The notes under the pieces are model-generated. The model did no database searches, was not told the origin of the DNA, and saw nothing but the letters and a program-made list of their open reading frames with translations. The position numbers and the translations under genes were made by a program. A DNA stretch of 55,175 nucleotides from Lachnospiraceae bacterium (GTDB lineage: Bacteria > Bacillota > Clostridia > Lachnospirales > Lachnospiraceae), in NCBI GenBank assembly GCA_004552595.1, contig SFNX01000001.1, positions 1 to 55,175 on the forward strand, given 5' to 3'. This document shows positions 7,066 through 16,317 of this stretch, piece by piece (positions within the stretch are counted from its first letter, which is position 1; every line of letters begins with the position of its first letter).

Positions 7066-8123
7066 AAAAGATAGTATTAACAGGTGGCGGAACGGCAGGA
7101 CATGTAACTCCGAATCTTGCACTGGTTCCTACACTTATTGAAGAAGGTTTTGAAATTGAATATATCGGTTCATATGAGGGAATCGAGAAATCGCTTGTAG
7201 CTGATTACGGCTTAAAATATCACGGAATTTCCACAGGAAAGCTGAGAAGATATTTTGATATTAAGAATTTCACGGACCCATTCAGGGTAATTAAAGGCTT
7301 TTTTGAAAGCTCGAAGCTCATGAAAGAAATAAAGCCTGACATCGTATTTTCAAAAGGCGGTTTTGTATCAGTACCGGTCGTAATGGCAGCAGGACGTAAG
7401 AAAATTCCTGTAATAATTCACGAATCCGATATGACACCGGGACTTGCGAACAGGTTAAGTTTTAAATATGCAACTAAAATCTGCTGTAATTTCCCTGAGA
7501 CGAAGGCATCACTTCCTGAAAGTAAAGCAGTTCTAACCGGTACTCCGATTAGACAGGAGCTTTTTACGGGAAATAAACAAAGCGCGAAAGAATTTTTACA
7601 GTTTAGCGATGATAAGCCTGTAATTATGGTTATAGGCGGAAGCCTTGGTGCGCTGAATGTCAATATTAAGGTGCGTGAGGCACTGCCGCTTATACTTGAT
7701 AAGTTCAACGTTATACATCTTTGCGGAAAGGGTAAGCTTGATGAGACATTAATAGGCACTAAGGGCTATGCGCAGTTTGAGTACATAAAGGATGAGCTTA
7801 AGGATTTGTTCGCACTTGCAGATGTAGTAATTTCAAGGGCGGGAGCTAATGCAATTTGTGAGATTGCAGCACTTAAGAAGCCTAACATACTCATTCCGCT
7901 TCCGTGTAACGCCTCACGGGGTGACCAGGTGCTTAACGCAGCTTCTTTTGAAAAGCAGGGATTTTCAGTAGTATTAGAAGAGGATAAGATCACAAAAGAA
8001 ACGCTTTTTGACACCATTCTTGATGTCTATGAAAACAGGGACAAATTTATCAAGGCTATGGAGAGTTCAAATCAGACTGACTCTGTCAATTTAGTTACTA
8101 AGCTGATCAAAAGCCTGACATGA
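7062..8123 (+). CDS. murG: UDP-GlcNAc:lipid I N-acetylglucosaminyltransferase
   Basis: 353 residues, the normal length. The N-terminal glycine-rich loop GGGTAGHVTP (residues 8-17) is the MurG signature, and the C-terminal domain has GGSLGALNVN and SRAGANAICEIAALKKPNILIP, the UDP-GlcNAc-binding region. MurG adds GlcNAc to lipid I at the inner membrane face to make lipid II. It is outside a dcw cell-division cluster here, between a HIT gene and pgi; murC is also detached, at 23850. The ATGA overlap with the HIT gene fixes the start. Confidence 0.97.
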   Translation: MKKIVLTGGGTAGHVTPNLALVPTLIEEGFEIEYIGSYEGIEKSLVADYGLKYHGISTGKLRRYFDIKNFTDPFRVIKGFFESSKLMKEIKPDIVFSKGGFVSVPVVMAAGRKKIPVIIHESDMTPGLANRLSFKYATKICCNFPETKASLPESKAVLTGTPIRQELFTGNKQSAKEFLQFSDDKPVIMVIGGSLGALNVNIKVREALPLILDKFNVIHLCGKGKLDETLIGTKGYAQFEYIKDELKDLFALADVVISRAGANAICEIAALKKPNILIPLPCNASRGDQVLNAASFEKQGFSVVLEEDKITKETLFDTILDVYENRDKFIKAMESSNQTDSVNLVTKLIKSLT

Positions 8124-8189
8124 TATCATAAGGTGGTTTGCCACGTATGAATAAATGGGAATTATGGAGAATAAGAAAGGAAATGAAAA

Positions 8190-9770
8190 ATGATTTCATG
8201 GAAAAATTATGATGAATTATCATCTGTAAAGAAAATGGAGAGTGCTGCCAAAGTGGACTTAACAAAGGCTATGGCAGGTGATGAGGGAGCAAAGAGAGTG
8301 GCAAAGTATACTGTTGCCATGTCAAACGGACTTTCATATAACTTTGCAGCTAAGCAGGTTGATGATGAGATTATTTCTGCATTAGCAGATTTTGCCAAGG
8401 AAGCACAGTTAACAGATAAGTTCAAGGCTTTATACAACGGTGAGGTTATCAATACAGGAGAGAAGAGACTGGTTCTTCATCAGCTTACAAGAGGACAGCT
8501 TGGAGATGATGTTATCGCAGAAGGCGTTAATAAGAGAGAGTTTTACGTAGCTCAGCAGACTAAGACTGCTGAATTTGCAAATAAAGTACATGCAGGCGAA
8601 ATCGTTAACGAGAAGGGTGAGAAGTTCACTACTGCAGTTCAGATTGGTATCGGCGGTTCAGACCTTGGACCAAGAGCGATGTACCTTGCACTTGAAAACT
8701 ATGCTAAGAAGAACAATACATTTAAGATGGAAGCTAAGTTTATCAGTAATGTAGATCCTGACGATGCAGCACTTGTTCTTAACTCAATTGATGTTGAACA
8801 TTCACTTTTCGTTCTTGTTTCCAAGTCAGGAACAACACTTGAAACACTTACTAATGAATCATTTGTTAAGGATGCACTCACAAAGGCAGGACTTGATCCT
8901 TCTAAGCACATGATTGCAGTTACATCTGAGACATCACCACTTGCAAAGTCAAGTGATTACCTTGCAGCATTCTTTATGGATGACTATATCGGTGGACGTT
9001 TCTCATCAACATCAGCAGTAGGCGGTGCAATTCTTTCACTTGCATTTGGTCCTGACGTATTCGAAAGATTTTTAAACGGTGCTCACAGTGAAGATGAGAA
9101 CGCCAAGAACGAAGACATCCTTAAGAATCCAGCAATGCTTGATGCACTTATCGGTGTATATGAGAGAAATGTTTTAGGATATGAAGCAACTGCAGTTCTT
9201 CCTTACTCACAGGCATTAAGCCGTTTCCCTGCACACTTACAGCAGTGCGACATGGAATCAAACGGTAAGAGTGTTAACAGATTCGGCGAGCCTGTAAATT
9301 ATGTAACAGGACCTGTAATCTTTGGTGAGCCTGGAACAAACGGACAGCATTCATTCTATCAGCTTCTCCACCAGGGTAAGAACATTATCCCAATGCAGTT
9401 TATCGGATTTAAGAATAATCAGGCTGAGATGGATGTTAATATTCAGGGTTCTACAAGCCAGCAGAAGTTATGCGCTAACGTAGTAGCACAGATTATGGCA
9501 TTTGCATGCGGTAAGGATGATGAGAATAAGAATAAAAAGTTTGATGGAAACCGTCCTTCAAGCATCATTATCGGAGATAAGCTTACACCTGAAACACTTG
9601 GTGCAATTCTTGCACACTTCGAGAACAAAGTAATGTTCCAGGGCTTTGCATGGAACTTAAACAGCTTCGACCAGGAAGGCGTTCAGCTTGGTAAGGTACT
9701 TGCAAAGAAAGTACTCGCTCATGAGACAGACGGAGCATTGAAGGCTTACAGCGATTTATTCAATATTTAA
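8190..9770 (+). CDS. pgi: Glucose-6-phosphate isomerase
   Basis: 526 residues. It interconverts glucose 6-phosphate and fructose 6-phosphate in the cytoplasm. Motifs seen are IGIGGSDLGPRAMYLAL (sugar-phosphate binding, about residue 153), SKSGTTLETLTN (phosphate loop, about 211), and GEPGTNGQHSFYQLLHQG containing the catalytic Glu/His region. The size and the alanine-rich, cleanly spaced codons suggest strong expression. A ribosome binding site (AAAGGA) precedes ATG 8190. It is preceded by a 66-base gap after murG and followed by a strong terminator, so it may be monocistronic or the end of the HIT-murG unit. Confidence 0.96.
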   Translation: MISWKNYDELSSVKKMESAAKVDLTKAMAGDEGAKRVAKYTVAMSNGLSYNFAAKQVDDEIISALADFAKEAQLTDKFKALYNGEVINTGEKRLVLHQLTRGQLGDDVIAEGVNKREFYVAQQTKTAEFANKVHAGEIVNEKGEKFTTAVQIGIGGSDLGPRAMYLALENYAKKNNTFKMEAKFISNVDPDDAALVLNSIDVEHSLFVLVSKSGTTLETLTNESFVKDALTKAGLDPSKHMIAVTSETSPLAKSSDYLAAFFMDDYIGGRFSSTSAVGGAILSLAFGPDVFERFLNGAHSEDENAKNEDILKNPAMLDALIGVYERNVLGYEATAVLPYSQALSRFPAHLQQCDMESNGKSVNRFGEPVNYVTGPVIFGEPGTNGQHSFYQLLHQGKNIIPMQFIGFKNNQAEMDVNIQGSTSQQKLCANVVAQIMAFACGKDDENKNKKFDGNRPSSIIIGDKLTPETLGAILAHFENKVMFQGFAWNLNSFDQEGVQLGKVLAKKVLAHETDGALKAYSDLFNI

Positions 9771-9780
9771 TATGAAAACA

Positions 9781-9824
9781 ATCTTAAGTTGCACGGTGAA
9801 GGCCGTGCAACTTAAGATTATATT
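9781..9824 (+). terminator. Rho-independent terminator after pgi
   Basis: A perfect 16-bp stem (9781-9796 with 9803-9818, ATCTTAAGTTGCACGG and its complement) has a 6-base loop. It is followed by TATATT, a weak T-tract. The stem would also work on the other strand. Confidence 0.8.
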
Positions 9825-9852
9825 ACATTTAAGTAAATTTGGAGATTGATTT

Positions 9853-10818
9853 ATGAAAATTGTTGCATTAGAGATTAAAAACGTCGGTAAAGACATTTCG
9901 CTTGAGCGCTTCAATGAATTCGGTGAGTTAGTGACATATATGAATTCAAAGCCTGAAGAAATGGCTGAAAGATGCAGCGGTGCAGATGTAATTATTGTAA
10001 ATAAGCTTCCGGTTAACGAAAATACAATCGGTAGTGTTGATACACTTAAAATAGTTCTTACTACAGCTACAGGCTATGACAATATCGACGTAGCATTCCT
10101 TAAGTCAAGAGGAGTCAAGGTTTGTAATGTTAAGGGCTATTCAACAGACAGCGTTGCACAACATACATTCGCACTTTTATTCTATGTTTATGAAAAATTA
10201 AGAAGCTATGATGATTTCGTTAAGAGTGGAGAATATTCAAAGCATGACATATTCACATATTTTGATGAGCCGTTCTCGGAATTAAGCGGTAAAGTATGGG
10301 GTATTGTCGGACTTGGAGAAATCGGTAAAAGAGTTGCCAAAATTGCAACAGCGTTCGGCTGTGAAGTAGTTTATTATTCAACAAGCGGCAGAAATTCAAA
10401 TAATGACTATGAGCAGGTTGACTTTGAAACACTTCTTAAAATATCTGACATTATATCAGTTCATGCACCGCTTAATGAAAAGACAAAATACCTTTTCAAT
10501 GCCGATGCATTTAAGAAGATGAAGAAAACAGCAGTATTCATTAACGTTGGACGAGGACCTATTGTAAATGACAGAGATTTAACTGATGCCTTAAAGGCAG
10601 ATGAAATTGCAGCAGCTGCAATTGACGTACTTGAGAAGGAGCCAATGGATCCAAATTCACCTTATTTTGAGATTACCGATTCAAGAAAGCTCTTTATCAC
10701 ACCTCATATTGCATGGGCAACTCAGGAAGCAAGAGAGAGGCTTGTAGCAGAAACCTATTATAACCTTAAGGCAATAGTAGATAACGCTGAGCCAAGAAAC
10801 AGAATTGATTTACTCTAA
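9853..10818 (+). CDS. D-2-hydroxyacid dehydrogenase (hydroxypyruvate/glycerate reductase-like)
   Basis: 321 residues. The NAD-binding Rossmann loop G153-x-G155-x2-G158 (IVGLGEIGKR) sits in the middle. The catalytic Arg is in NVGRGPIVND, the Glu is in the region around VLEKEPMDP, and the His is in ITPHIAWAT. These are the complete R-E-H set of the family, which reduces 2-keto acids to D-2-hydroxy acids with NAD(P)H. Sequence style is closest to glycerate dehydrogenase (HprA)-type enzymes, but the substrate cannot be read from sequence. RBS GGAGAT is 9 bases before the ATG. The next gene starts 3 bases after its stop. Confidence 0.9.
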   Translation: MKIVALEIKNVGKDISLERFNEFGELVTYMNSKPEEMAERCSGADVIIVNKLPVNENTIGSVDTLKIVLTTATGYDNIDVAFLKSRGVKVCNVKGYSTDSVAQHTFALLFYVYEKLRSYDDFVKSGEYSKHDIFTYFDEPFSELSGKVWGIVGLGEIGKRVAKIATAFGCEVVYYSTSGRNSNNDYEQVDFETLLKISDIISVHAPLNEKTKYLFNADAFKKMKKTAVFINVGRGPIVNDRDLTDALKADEIAAAAIDVLEKEPMDPNSPYFEITDSRKLFITPHIAWATQEARERLVAETYYNLKAIVDNAEPRNRIDLL

Positions 10819-10820
10819 TT

Positions 10821-11561
10821 ATGAACATTTTATTTGAGGACAGACATATAATTGTATGTGAGAAACCGTCAGGAATTCCTACTCAGGCGGGTAAAGTCAC
10901 CGAAAAAGATATGTTAAGTGAAGTGAATAATTACTTAAAAAGAGCAGGGGAAAACTCCCCTGCTTATATTATTCACCGCCTTGACAAGCCTGTCAGGGGC
11001 ATTCTTGTATTTGCAAAAACAAAGCAGGCAGCAGCTTTACTTAATTCAGAGCTCACAGACACTTCATCAAAACCGGCATGTAAAACACAGGCTGAAGTCA
11101 TACAAAATAACAAAACCTCTTCAAATGCAGATAATAATAAATCGAAGGGCTTTATTAAGCACTATACCGCTATAGTTGAAGGTCTCTTTGATGATAACAA
11201 TAAATCCGGCATCCTTAAAAACTACATATACAAGGACGGGAATAAAGCCTATATTGATGATGAAAGAAAGAACGCTTCATCAAAAGAGGCAATACTTGAA
11301 TACAGCGTAATTAGCGAAGAAACAGTTAAAACAGGCGAAAATGTAACTCATATTTGCAAAGTAAGCATATTTTTGCACACCGGACGTTTTCACCAGATAA
11401 GGTGTCAACTTTCTAATATTAACCACCCGATTATCGGAGATACTCTGTATGGCTCTAAATTACAGTATGAAAAAAGACAGGCCATCGGACTTATCGCCGA
11501 CAGTCTGTCATTCACCCATCCAATCACGAAGAAGCGCATGAATTTCACTCTTCAAATTTAG
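10821..11561 (+). CDS. RluA-family 23S rRNA/tRNA pseudouridine synthase
   Basis: 246 residues. It carries the catalytic motif HRLDKPVRGILVFAKT with Asp55, and downstream LHTGRFHQIRCQLSNINHPI, the RNA-binding Arg motif of RluA enzymes. There is no N-terminal S4 domain, and a Lys/Asn-rich insertion (about residues 88-113) interrupts the core. The usual TSG after HRLD(R/K) is replaced by VRG. The enzyme isomerises a uridine to pseudouridine in RNA; the site is not predictable. Almost touching the previous dehydrogenase gene, so co-transcribed with it. Converges with the minus-strand gene starting at 11580. Confidence 0.9.
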   Translation: MNILFEDRHIIVCEKPSGIPTQAGKVTEKDMLSEVNNYLKRAGENSPAYIIHRLDKPVRGILVFAKTKQAAALLNSELTDTSSKPACKTQAEVIQNNKTSSNADNNKSKGFIKHYTAIVEGLFDDNNKSGILKNYIYKDGNKAYIDDERKNASSKEAILEYSVISEETVKTGENVTHICKVSIFLHTGRFHQIRCQLSNINHPIIGDTLYGSKLQYEKRQAIGLIADSLSFTHPITKKRMNFTLQI

Positions 11562-11579
11562 TACAAAAAACTATGGAGT

Positions 11580-12725
11580 TCACTCTTCATACTTAGCATT
11601 GATAACAGCAGTAAGAAATATTAAATTAACCGAATAGTCTGCCCATATTAAATCCATATCAATAAATGATTCATAGAATACTGCAAACAGAACGCAGAGG
11701 GCAAGAAGAGCAAGTGTATTTTTCTTAGCCTTTTCCCTATATGAATTAAATCTCTTAAATACTATCACCATCGTCATAATGAAGACGATAACGCCATGAA
11801 TTACTAAAATGTCATACATTGCATTATGTACGTTGAATTCAACAAATGATTCAATCGTAAGATTTGTACCGATGCCGGTTAGTGGCTTATGTATGAAGTA
11901 AGAGAAAAACTCATACCAGATATTTTCTCTGCCCGAAAATACGTTTTTATAAAATATCGGGATAAACATATTAACGCCTGTCTTACCGATAAGTGTATAC
12001 GACAGAACGAAGATCAGAGAACCAAAGGTTGCCATGAATACCATTGCCGTATATATTTTCTTAGATTCGATGAATTTACCTTTAAGAATATAGAAAAGGA
12101 AAATAAAAACGGTAAGTATAATAAATGCACCTCGCGCTCTGTGCCAGAGGGCAAGACGCAAAATTCTCACAAATAAAAGAACTATAAACAATTCAACAAA
12201 GCTGTGCTTTTCATAAAAATGTGCAAGAAGTATGAGTGCCAAAAGCGCTGTATAGGTTGAAAATGTCGCTGCGCCGTTAGTGTTTAATGCAAAGCTTGCA
12301 TCATAGCTTCCAAAGTAGCTTGGATATAGAATTACAAGCCAGAATAAAAGAAGTGCCATATAAACGCCCGACAAAAATATTACCTGCTTTTTAGATAATA
12401 TGATCTTATCTGATGCATATATTATAAGTGCGAAATTGGCAGCGGTGAAAAATGCGCCAAAGCCTGAATTTACAATAATCAGGTTGATTCCAATGATTAA
12501 AATAAGTGCAGATATAAAGAAGAATTCTTTGTCCTTTTCTTTGATTGCTTTAAATACGTTAAAGTTATTTACAAGCAGGAGACACTCGCATAAAAACACA
12601 AAAAGCCCGGCATATTTATCGGTTAAAGCGTAAAATGCCGGTACTAAAAACTTAAGTGCGTAGCACACAATGAGTGTTACAAGCACGGTCATATTGATTA
12701 TATTTTTCCGGTTAAGTGATTTCAT
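11580..12725 (-). CDS. O-antigen ligase/polymerase-like membrane protein
   Basis: 381 residues with about ten membrane helices. The motifs WHRARGAF and SGRENIWYEF, and KPLTGIGTN followed by VHNAMYDILVIHGVI, match the Wzy_C/WaaL region, where an Arg and a His in the large outer loop act on undecaprenyl-linked glycan. A paralogue sits at 48506 and shares all these motifs. It could polymerise repeat units or ligate glycan made by the adjacent 13282-23848 locus. The start at 12725 is chosen because it overlaps the upstream stop as ATGA; a longer frame to 12782 would add residues that overlap the PAP2-like gene in an unlikely way. Confidence 0.8.
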   Translation of the reverse strand: MKSLNRKNIINMTVLVTLIVCYALKFLVPAFYALTDKYAGLFVFLCECLLLVNNFNVFKAIKEKDKEFFFISALILIIGINLIIVNSGFGAFFTAANFALIIYASDKIILSKKQVIFLSGVYMALLLFWLVILYPSYFGSYDASFALNTNGAATFSTYTALLALILLAHFYEKHSFVELFIVLLFVRILRLALWHRARGAFIILTVFIFLFYILKGKFIESKKIYTAMVFMATFGSLIFVLSYTLIGKTGVNMFIPIFYKNVFSGRENIWYEFFSYFIHKPLTGIGTNLTIESFVEFNVHNAMYDILVIHGVIVFIMTMVIVFKRFNSYREKAKKNTLALLALCVLFAVFYESFIDMDLIWADYSVNLIFLTAVINAKYEE

Positions 12726-13201
12726 ACAATAAATCCGTAATAAGAAATAAGTGCAACAAGTACGCCAAGAATCGCACCACATATTACCTGAAAAGGCGTA
12801 TGTCCGATAAATTCCTTAAGCTTTTCCTGGGAAAATTCAGGATCCTTATACCTGTCATCAAGCGGGTTCGAAAGATAGTCCATAATTTCGTTAATTATGA
12901 CAGCCTGCGTTCCCGTCTCACGTCTGACACCTCTTGCATCATACATAACAATTATCGCAAGCATTAATGTCACAGCGAATTCAAATGAACCTGCCCCGTA
13001 AGTGAGCATCGAGATTGTAGCCAGGGCACATACTGTAGCTGAGTGACAGCTTGGCATTCCGCCGCTTCCTATTAATCTTTCGCAGTTAACCTTCCCGTTT
13101 ATAATAAAATCTATAATTGTCTTGATTATCTGGGCTATAGCCCATGCAACTCCCGCAGTAATAAAAATGTGATTATGCGCTAAGTCATAGAGAATATTCA
13201 T
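12722..13201 (-). CDS. Divergent PAP2 family (DUF212) membrane protein
   Basis: 159 residues. Motifs GGMPSCHSA, DARGVRRETG and FIGHTPFQVICG are those of the DUF212 branch of PAP2-type phosphatases, in four or five membrane helices. Members are predicted to act on lipid phosphates or diphosphates. Translation is coupled (ATGA) to the O-antigen-ligase-like gene, which would fit recycling of undecaprenyl diphosphate released during glycan transfer; this link is my inference. A minus-strand extended -10 (TGATATAAT, 13255-13247) lies upstream, between this gene and the divergent locus at 13282. Confidence 0.87.
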   Translation of the reverse strand: MNILYDLAHNHIFITAGVAWAIAQIIKTIIDFIINGKVNCERLIGSGGMPSCHSATVCALATISMLTYGAGSFEFAVTLMLAIIVMYDARGVRRETGTQAVIINEIMDYLSNPLDDRYKDPEFSQEKLKEFIGHTPFQVICGAILGVLVALISYYGFIV

Positions 13202-13281
13202 TTCTTTACATTGCCCTGTCTGTTTTGTATAATTATTGTAGAATTCATTATATCATTAAATAAATGATTTTGGTATAGATT

Positions 13282-14358
13282 GTGAGAGATGCACTACTTA
13301 GAATCAGCTCGTTTTACTTAGAGCTTACGGGCACATCGAAAATCCTTATTTTGTTTATTATTTCGATTGCCACTCTGATTCTTATAGATGAAATTAATGA
13401 CACTGACATGAGGAGACGGCGGGTGAACCCGACTGTCTTTTTGTTGTCTTTATGGAGTGGGGTTTCCTATGCACTTGTAAGTGTTCTTTCAGGCAAAAAG
13501 AAGCTGATTTACGCTTTAGGCCTTATCTTTTCGTTTATCGCAATTGCACTTTCCGGCGGATTTGTAGTGTCCGATGAAGCCTACAAATTATCGGTTTATT
13601 ATTACACCAATTCAACTGTTACGATACTTTCCGTAATATGTATTCTGTTTTACTTTATTATCTATTATATGATTTCACGTCAGTTATTTAATTTGAAGGC
13701 AGACAGAGCAACATTCATGGGCGTTGTTTTCTTCCTTCATCTTTTTGACTTTTACTCAGAAACGGCGGCTAAGTTTTCAATATTCCTATCACCGCTAAGC
13801 ATAAGCTCGGTTGTGATACATGACGTAATGCCGCTTTTGCTCTGGCTGTACCTTGTATATGAGGATAGGATTAAAGAGCGTCTGCAAAGTTCAGAAACGA
13901 TTGATTCAGACGATGATTACATGGAGGAATGGGACATGAAAAAGCATAAAATACTTAATATGAGAAATATGGCAATTGCCTTTTTAGTAATGATTATTGC
14001 ATTTGCTGCTTCTGTATTCGTATTGAATAACAAGATAAATTCACTCTATGATGCGACTGTTGTGCTTGAAAATGCAGCGAATTCTAAGATGTCTGTATAT
14101 GAATTAAAGGGGGAGGACGGCAGTGTCAGGCTTACGCTTATGATTTCACCTGACAATACGGCAACGGTTTATGGCGGAACCGGTAAGGAAAATGGAGCTG
14201 AAGCCTTTGAACTCATTAAAAAGTACACAGACAAGGTTGACAAATGGTATTTATATGGCGATGACACTGCCAACAAATCTGTATATGACTTCTGCATTGG
14301 CAGAGGGCTTAAGGTTAATGAGACATACATAATTTCGGGAATTGAAAAGATAGATTAA
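13282..14358 (+). CDS. Unrecognised multi-pass membrane protein with a soluble C-terminal domain
   Basis: 358 residues. About six membrane helices fill residues 18-200, an acidic loop (SETIDSDDDYMEEWD, about 208-222) follows, then a seventh helix (about 231-253), then a soluble domain of about 105 residues ending in TYIISGIEKID. I do not recognise the family. It opens the polysaccharide locus and overlaps the next start by 1 base, so a role in that pathway is likely. The start (GTG 13282) is uncertain: an in-frame stop lies 6 bases upstream and there is no clear ribosome binding site. Confidence 0.55.
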   Translation: MRDALLRISSFYLELTGTSKILILFIISIATLILIDEINDTDMRRRRVNPTVFLLSLWSGVSYALVSVLSGKKKLIYALGLIFSFIAIALSGGFVVSDEAYKLSVYYYTNSTVTILSVICILFYFIIYYMISRQLFNLKADRATFMGVVFFLHLFDFYSETAAKFSIFLSPLSISSVVIHDVMPLLLWLYLVYEDRIKERLQSSETIDSDDDYMEEWDMKKHKILNMRNMAIAFLVMIIAFAASVFVLNNKINSLYDATVVLENAANSKMSVYELKGEDGSVRLTLMISPDNTATVYGGTGKENGAEAFELIKKYTDKVDKWYLYGDDTANKSVYDFCIGRGLKVNETYIISGIEKID

Positions 14359-15425
14359 TGACAGATGTAATAATCGGAATACTCGCTGTTCCTCTTAATT
14401 TAATAATCTATTACCTGTTCGGGGCATTGATTTTAAAGGCGAATAAGAGACCTGTTAATGAAGGTCTTTTGCTTATCGTTGGCTTTTTTACTTATCATAT
14501 TCTGTTTTTTGTTGTACTGTTTCCGTTTATGATTAAGTACAGGCCGTTTTCATGGTTTGTAAAGACATTCCTTCCGATACTGATTGTTATTCTGCTTGTA
14601 TCGTTAATAATTAACTTTTCTCATATAAAAGCGCTTATTAATAAAGGCATTTTATTTGTGAAGAGAGAAAAGCTTATTTCTGTAATCGTTTTTACAGTGA
14701 TTTTACTTCAGGTAATAATCGTTACGGGTACATATAATTTCACGCTTGATGCGGCATATTATGTGTCTAATGTCACTACGACTTTGCAGACTGATATGAT
14801 TAATGTCTATGACCCGTTCACAGGTTCATGGCTTGATCATTATGAAGTAAGATATTTGTTCGCAACTTACTCGATTAATGACGCATTCATGTGTAAAATA
14901 CTCACAATTCCCGCACTTATTCAGACTAAGCTTACTATGTCGGCAGTCGTAATCATCATGGTGAACGTTTTATATATTATGATTGCAAAGTGCCTATATA
15001 AGGATGACTTAAGAGGCGTTGCCATCATGGTTTCATTAATGTTTATTGTAAATATTCTGTTCTATACGATATTTACATCTTCGCTTTTCTTATTTACAAG
15101 GACATATGAAGGTAAGACGATTATCGGAAATCTGTCGGTACTTACTATTTTTTATATATTCATGCTTTTGATTAATGATGAGGAAATCAATCTGCCATGG
15201 CTTTCAATGTTCATAATAAGTCTTGGTTCGGTTACGGTTTCATCATCGGGAAATATGCTTATTCCCGCGACATTATCACTGTTATTTGTACCATACATGA
15301 TAATTAAGAAGACGTTAAAGCCGTTAATTAAGTATCTATGCTGCCTGTTACCCGGAGTGGTAATGGTAGCTGTTTATATTTTATACATAGAAGGGTATTT
15401 CGTGTTATACACGTATCCAAGGTGA
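14358..15425 (+). CDS. DUF6077-like membrane protein, N-terminal part of a split gene
   Basis: 355 residues, at least nine membrane helices. It resembles the N-terminal half of DUF6077 proteins, which are polytopic proteins of about 600-650 residues found in clostridial polysaccharide loci. The frame ends at TGA 15423-15425, and the rest of the family pattern continues in another frame from 15430. Together the two parts (355 plus 294 residues) have the expected length, so this is a frameshifted or genuinely split gene. The NFTLDAAYYVSNVTT segment in the extracytoplasmic loop may be functional. Function of the family is unknown; a GT-C-like or transport role is possible but speculative. Confidence 0.6.
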   Translation: MTDVIIGILAVPLNLIIYYLFGALILKANKRPVNEGLLLIVGFFTYHILFFVVLFPFMIKYRPFSWFVKTFLPILIVILLVSLIINFSHIKALINKGILFVKREKLISVIVFTVILLQVIIVTGTYNFTLDAAYYVSNVTTTLQTDMINVYDPFTGSWLDHYEVRYLFATYSINDAFMCKILTIPALIQTKLTMSAVVIIMVNVLYIMIAKCLYKDDLRGVAIMVSLMFIVNILFYTIFTSSLFLFTRTYEGKTIIGNLSVLTIFYIFMLLINDEEINLPWLSMFIISLGSVTVSSSGNMLIPATLSLLFVPYMIIKKTLKPLIKYLCCLLPGVVMVAVYILYIEGYFVLYTYPR

Positions 15426-15429
15426 TAAT

Positions 15430-16314
15430 ATGCCTGACGTTTCAGTAGCATCTGATAAAATTGAATACCTTTTTAAATGTCTTGAAAAATACAACGGAAG
15501 TACAGGCTTTTTAGTACTTTTCTTTGTGATGCTTATATTTGTAGCGGTGTATGCAGATGATAGGGTAAAAAGAATATTTGTACCTCTTTCAGTCGTTATG
15601 GTACTGACTGTGTATAACCCTCTTTTTCCTCTTTTGCTTACAAAAATTACTAAAATCGACAGCGAATATTACAGGTTTTTCTGGATAACACCTGTAGTTG
15701 TGCTTGTGCCGTACGTGTTTACAAAGCTTATTCTTGCAATAATTGATGGAAAGATTAAGAATAAGGCACCAATTATTGTGCTGGCACTTTTAGTGATTGT
15801 TATGTCATCAAAAAGCGTGACTGAAAGCGGAATGAGAATTGCCGAGAATAAGTACAAAATCCCGAATGAGCTAATCGAAATATCTAAGATTATTCATGCC
15901 GACAGCGATAAGGAATATCCAAAGGCCTTTTTGGAATTTGAATACAATATGCAGATGCGCCAGTATGATGCGAAGATGCTTCTTACAATAGACAGGGAAG
16001 ATTATCTGTATGCTGTGTCGAATGAGTACACCACTGAGATGATTGACTCGGATGAATTTCCGCAGTACAGGCTTTTGGCGGGGCTTATAAGATATCAGAA
16101 CGTTGAGCCTGAAAAAATCGTTGAAGGGCTCAAGCTTACAAACACCGAGTATGTCGTACTTACAACGGGAAGTACCATGATTCCTGCGCTTAAGGAAGAA
16201 GGACTTACAGAAGTAAAAAAGACAAAGGGGCATACGATTCTTAAGCTTGACAGTGAAGAGATAGAGAGCATTGAGTTAATTGACTATTCAAATGTGTATA
16301 AAGAGGGCTTGTAA
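15430..16314 (+). CDS. DUF6077-like membrane protein, C-terminal part of a split gene
   Basis: 294 residues, with four membrane helices (about 26-42, 48-65, 80-105, 110-125) then a soluble region of about 165 residues. The helices with YNPLFPLLLT and YYRFFWITPVVVLVPY look like the second half of a DUF6077 protein. Its ATG is preceded by AAGGTGAT at good spacing, so the fragment could be translated separately. The reading frame differs by one base from the upstream part. If both parts are made they could assemble as a two-chain protein; otherwise this is a pseudogene. The same function caveats apply as to the upstream part. Confidence 0.58.
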   Translation: MPDVSVASDKIEYLFKCLEKYNGSTGFLVLFFVMLIFVAVYADDRVKRIFVPLSVVMVLTVYNPLFPLLLTKITKIDSEYYRFFWITPVVVLVPYVFTKLILAIIDGKIKNKAPIIVLALLVIVMSSKSVTESGMRIAENKYKIPNELIEISKIIHADSDKEYPKAFLEFEYNMQMRQYDAKMLLTIDREDYLYAVSNEYTTEMIDSDEFPQYRLLAGLIRYQNVEPEKIVEGLKLTNTEYVVLTTGSTMIPALKEEGLTEVKKTKGHTILKLDSEEIESIELIDYSNVYKEGL

Positions 16315-16317
16315 TAA

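Noticed and set aside
8145..8210. Short peptide gene between murG and pgi
   Set aside because: About 20 codons, no ribosome binding site of its own, and it overlaps the pgi start in another frame.
11538..11588. Repeated TTCACTCTTCA at the convergent ends of the RluA and ligase-like genes
   Set aside because: Only 11 bases with no flanking structure; consistent with chance in AT-rich sequence.
14358..16314. Programmed ribosomal frameshift in the DUF6077-like gene
   Set aside because: No slippery heptamer followed by a stable structure near 15415-15430; a separate start with a ribosome binding site or a simple mutation explains it better.
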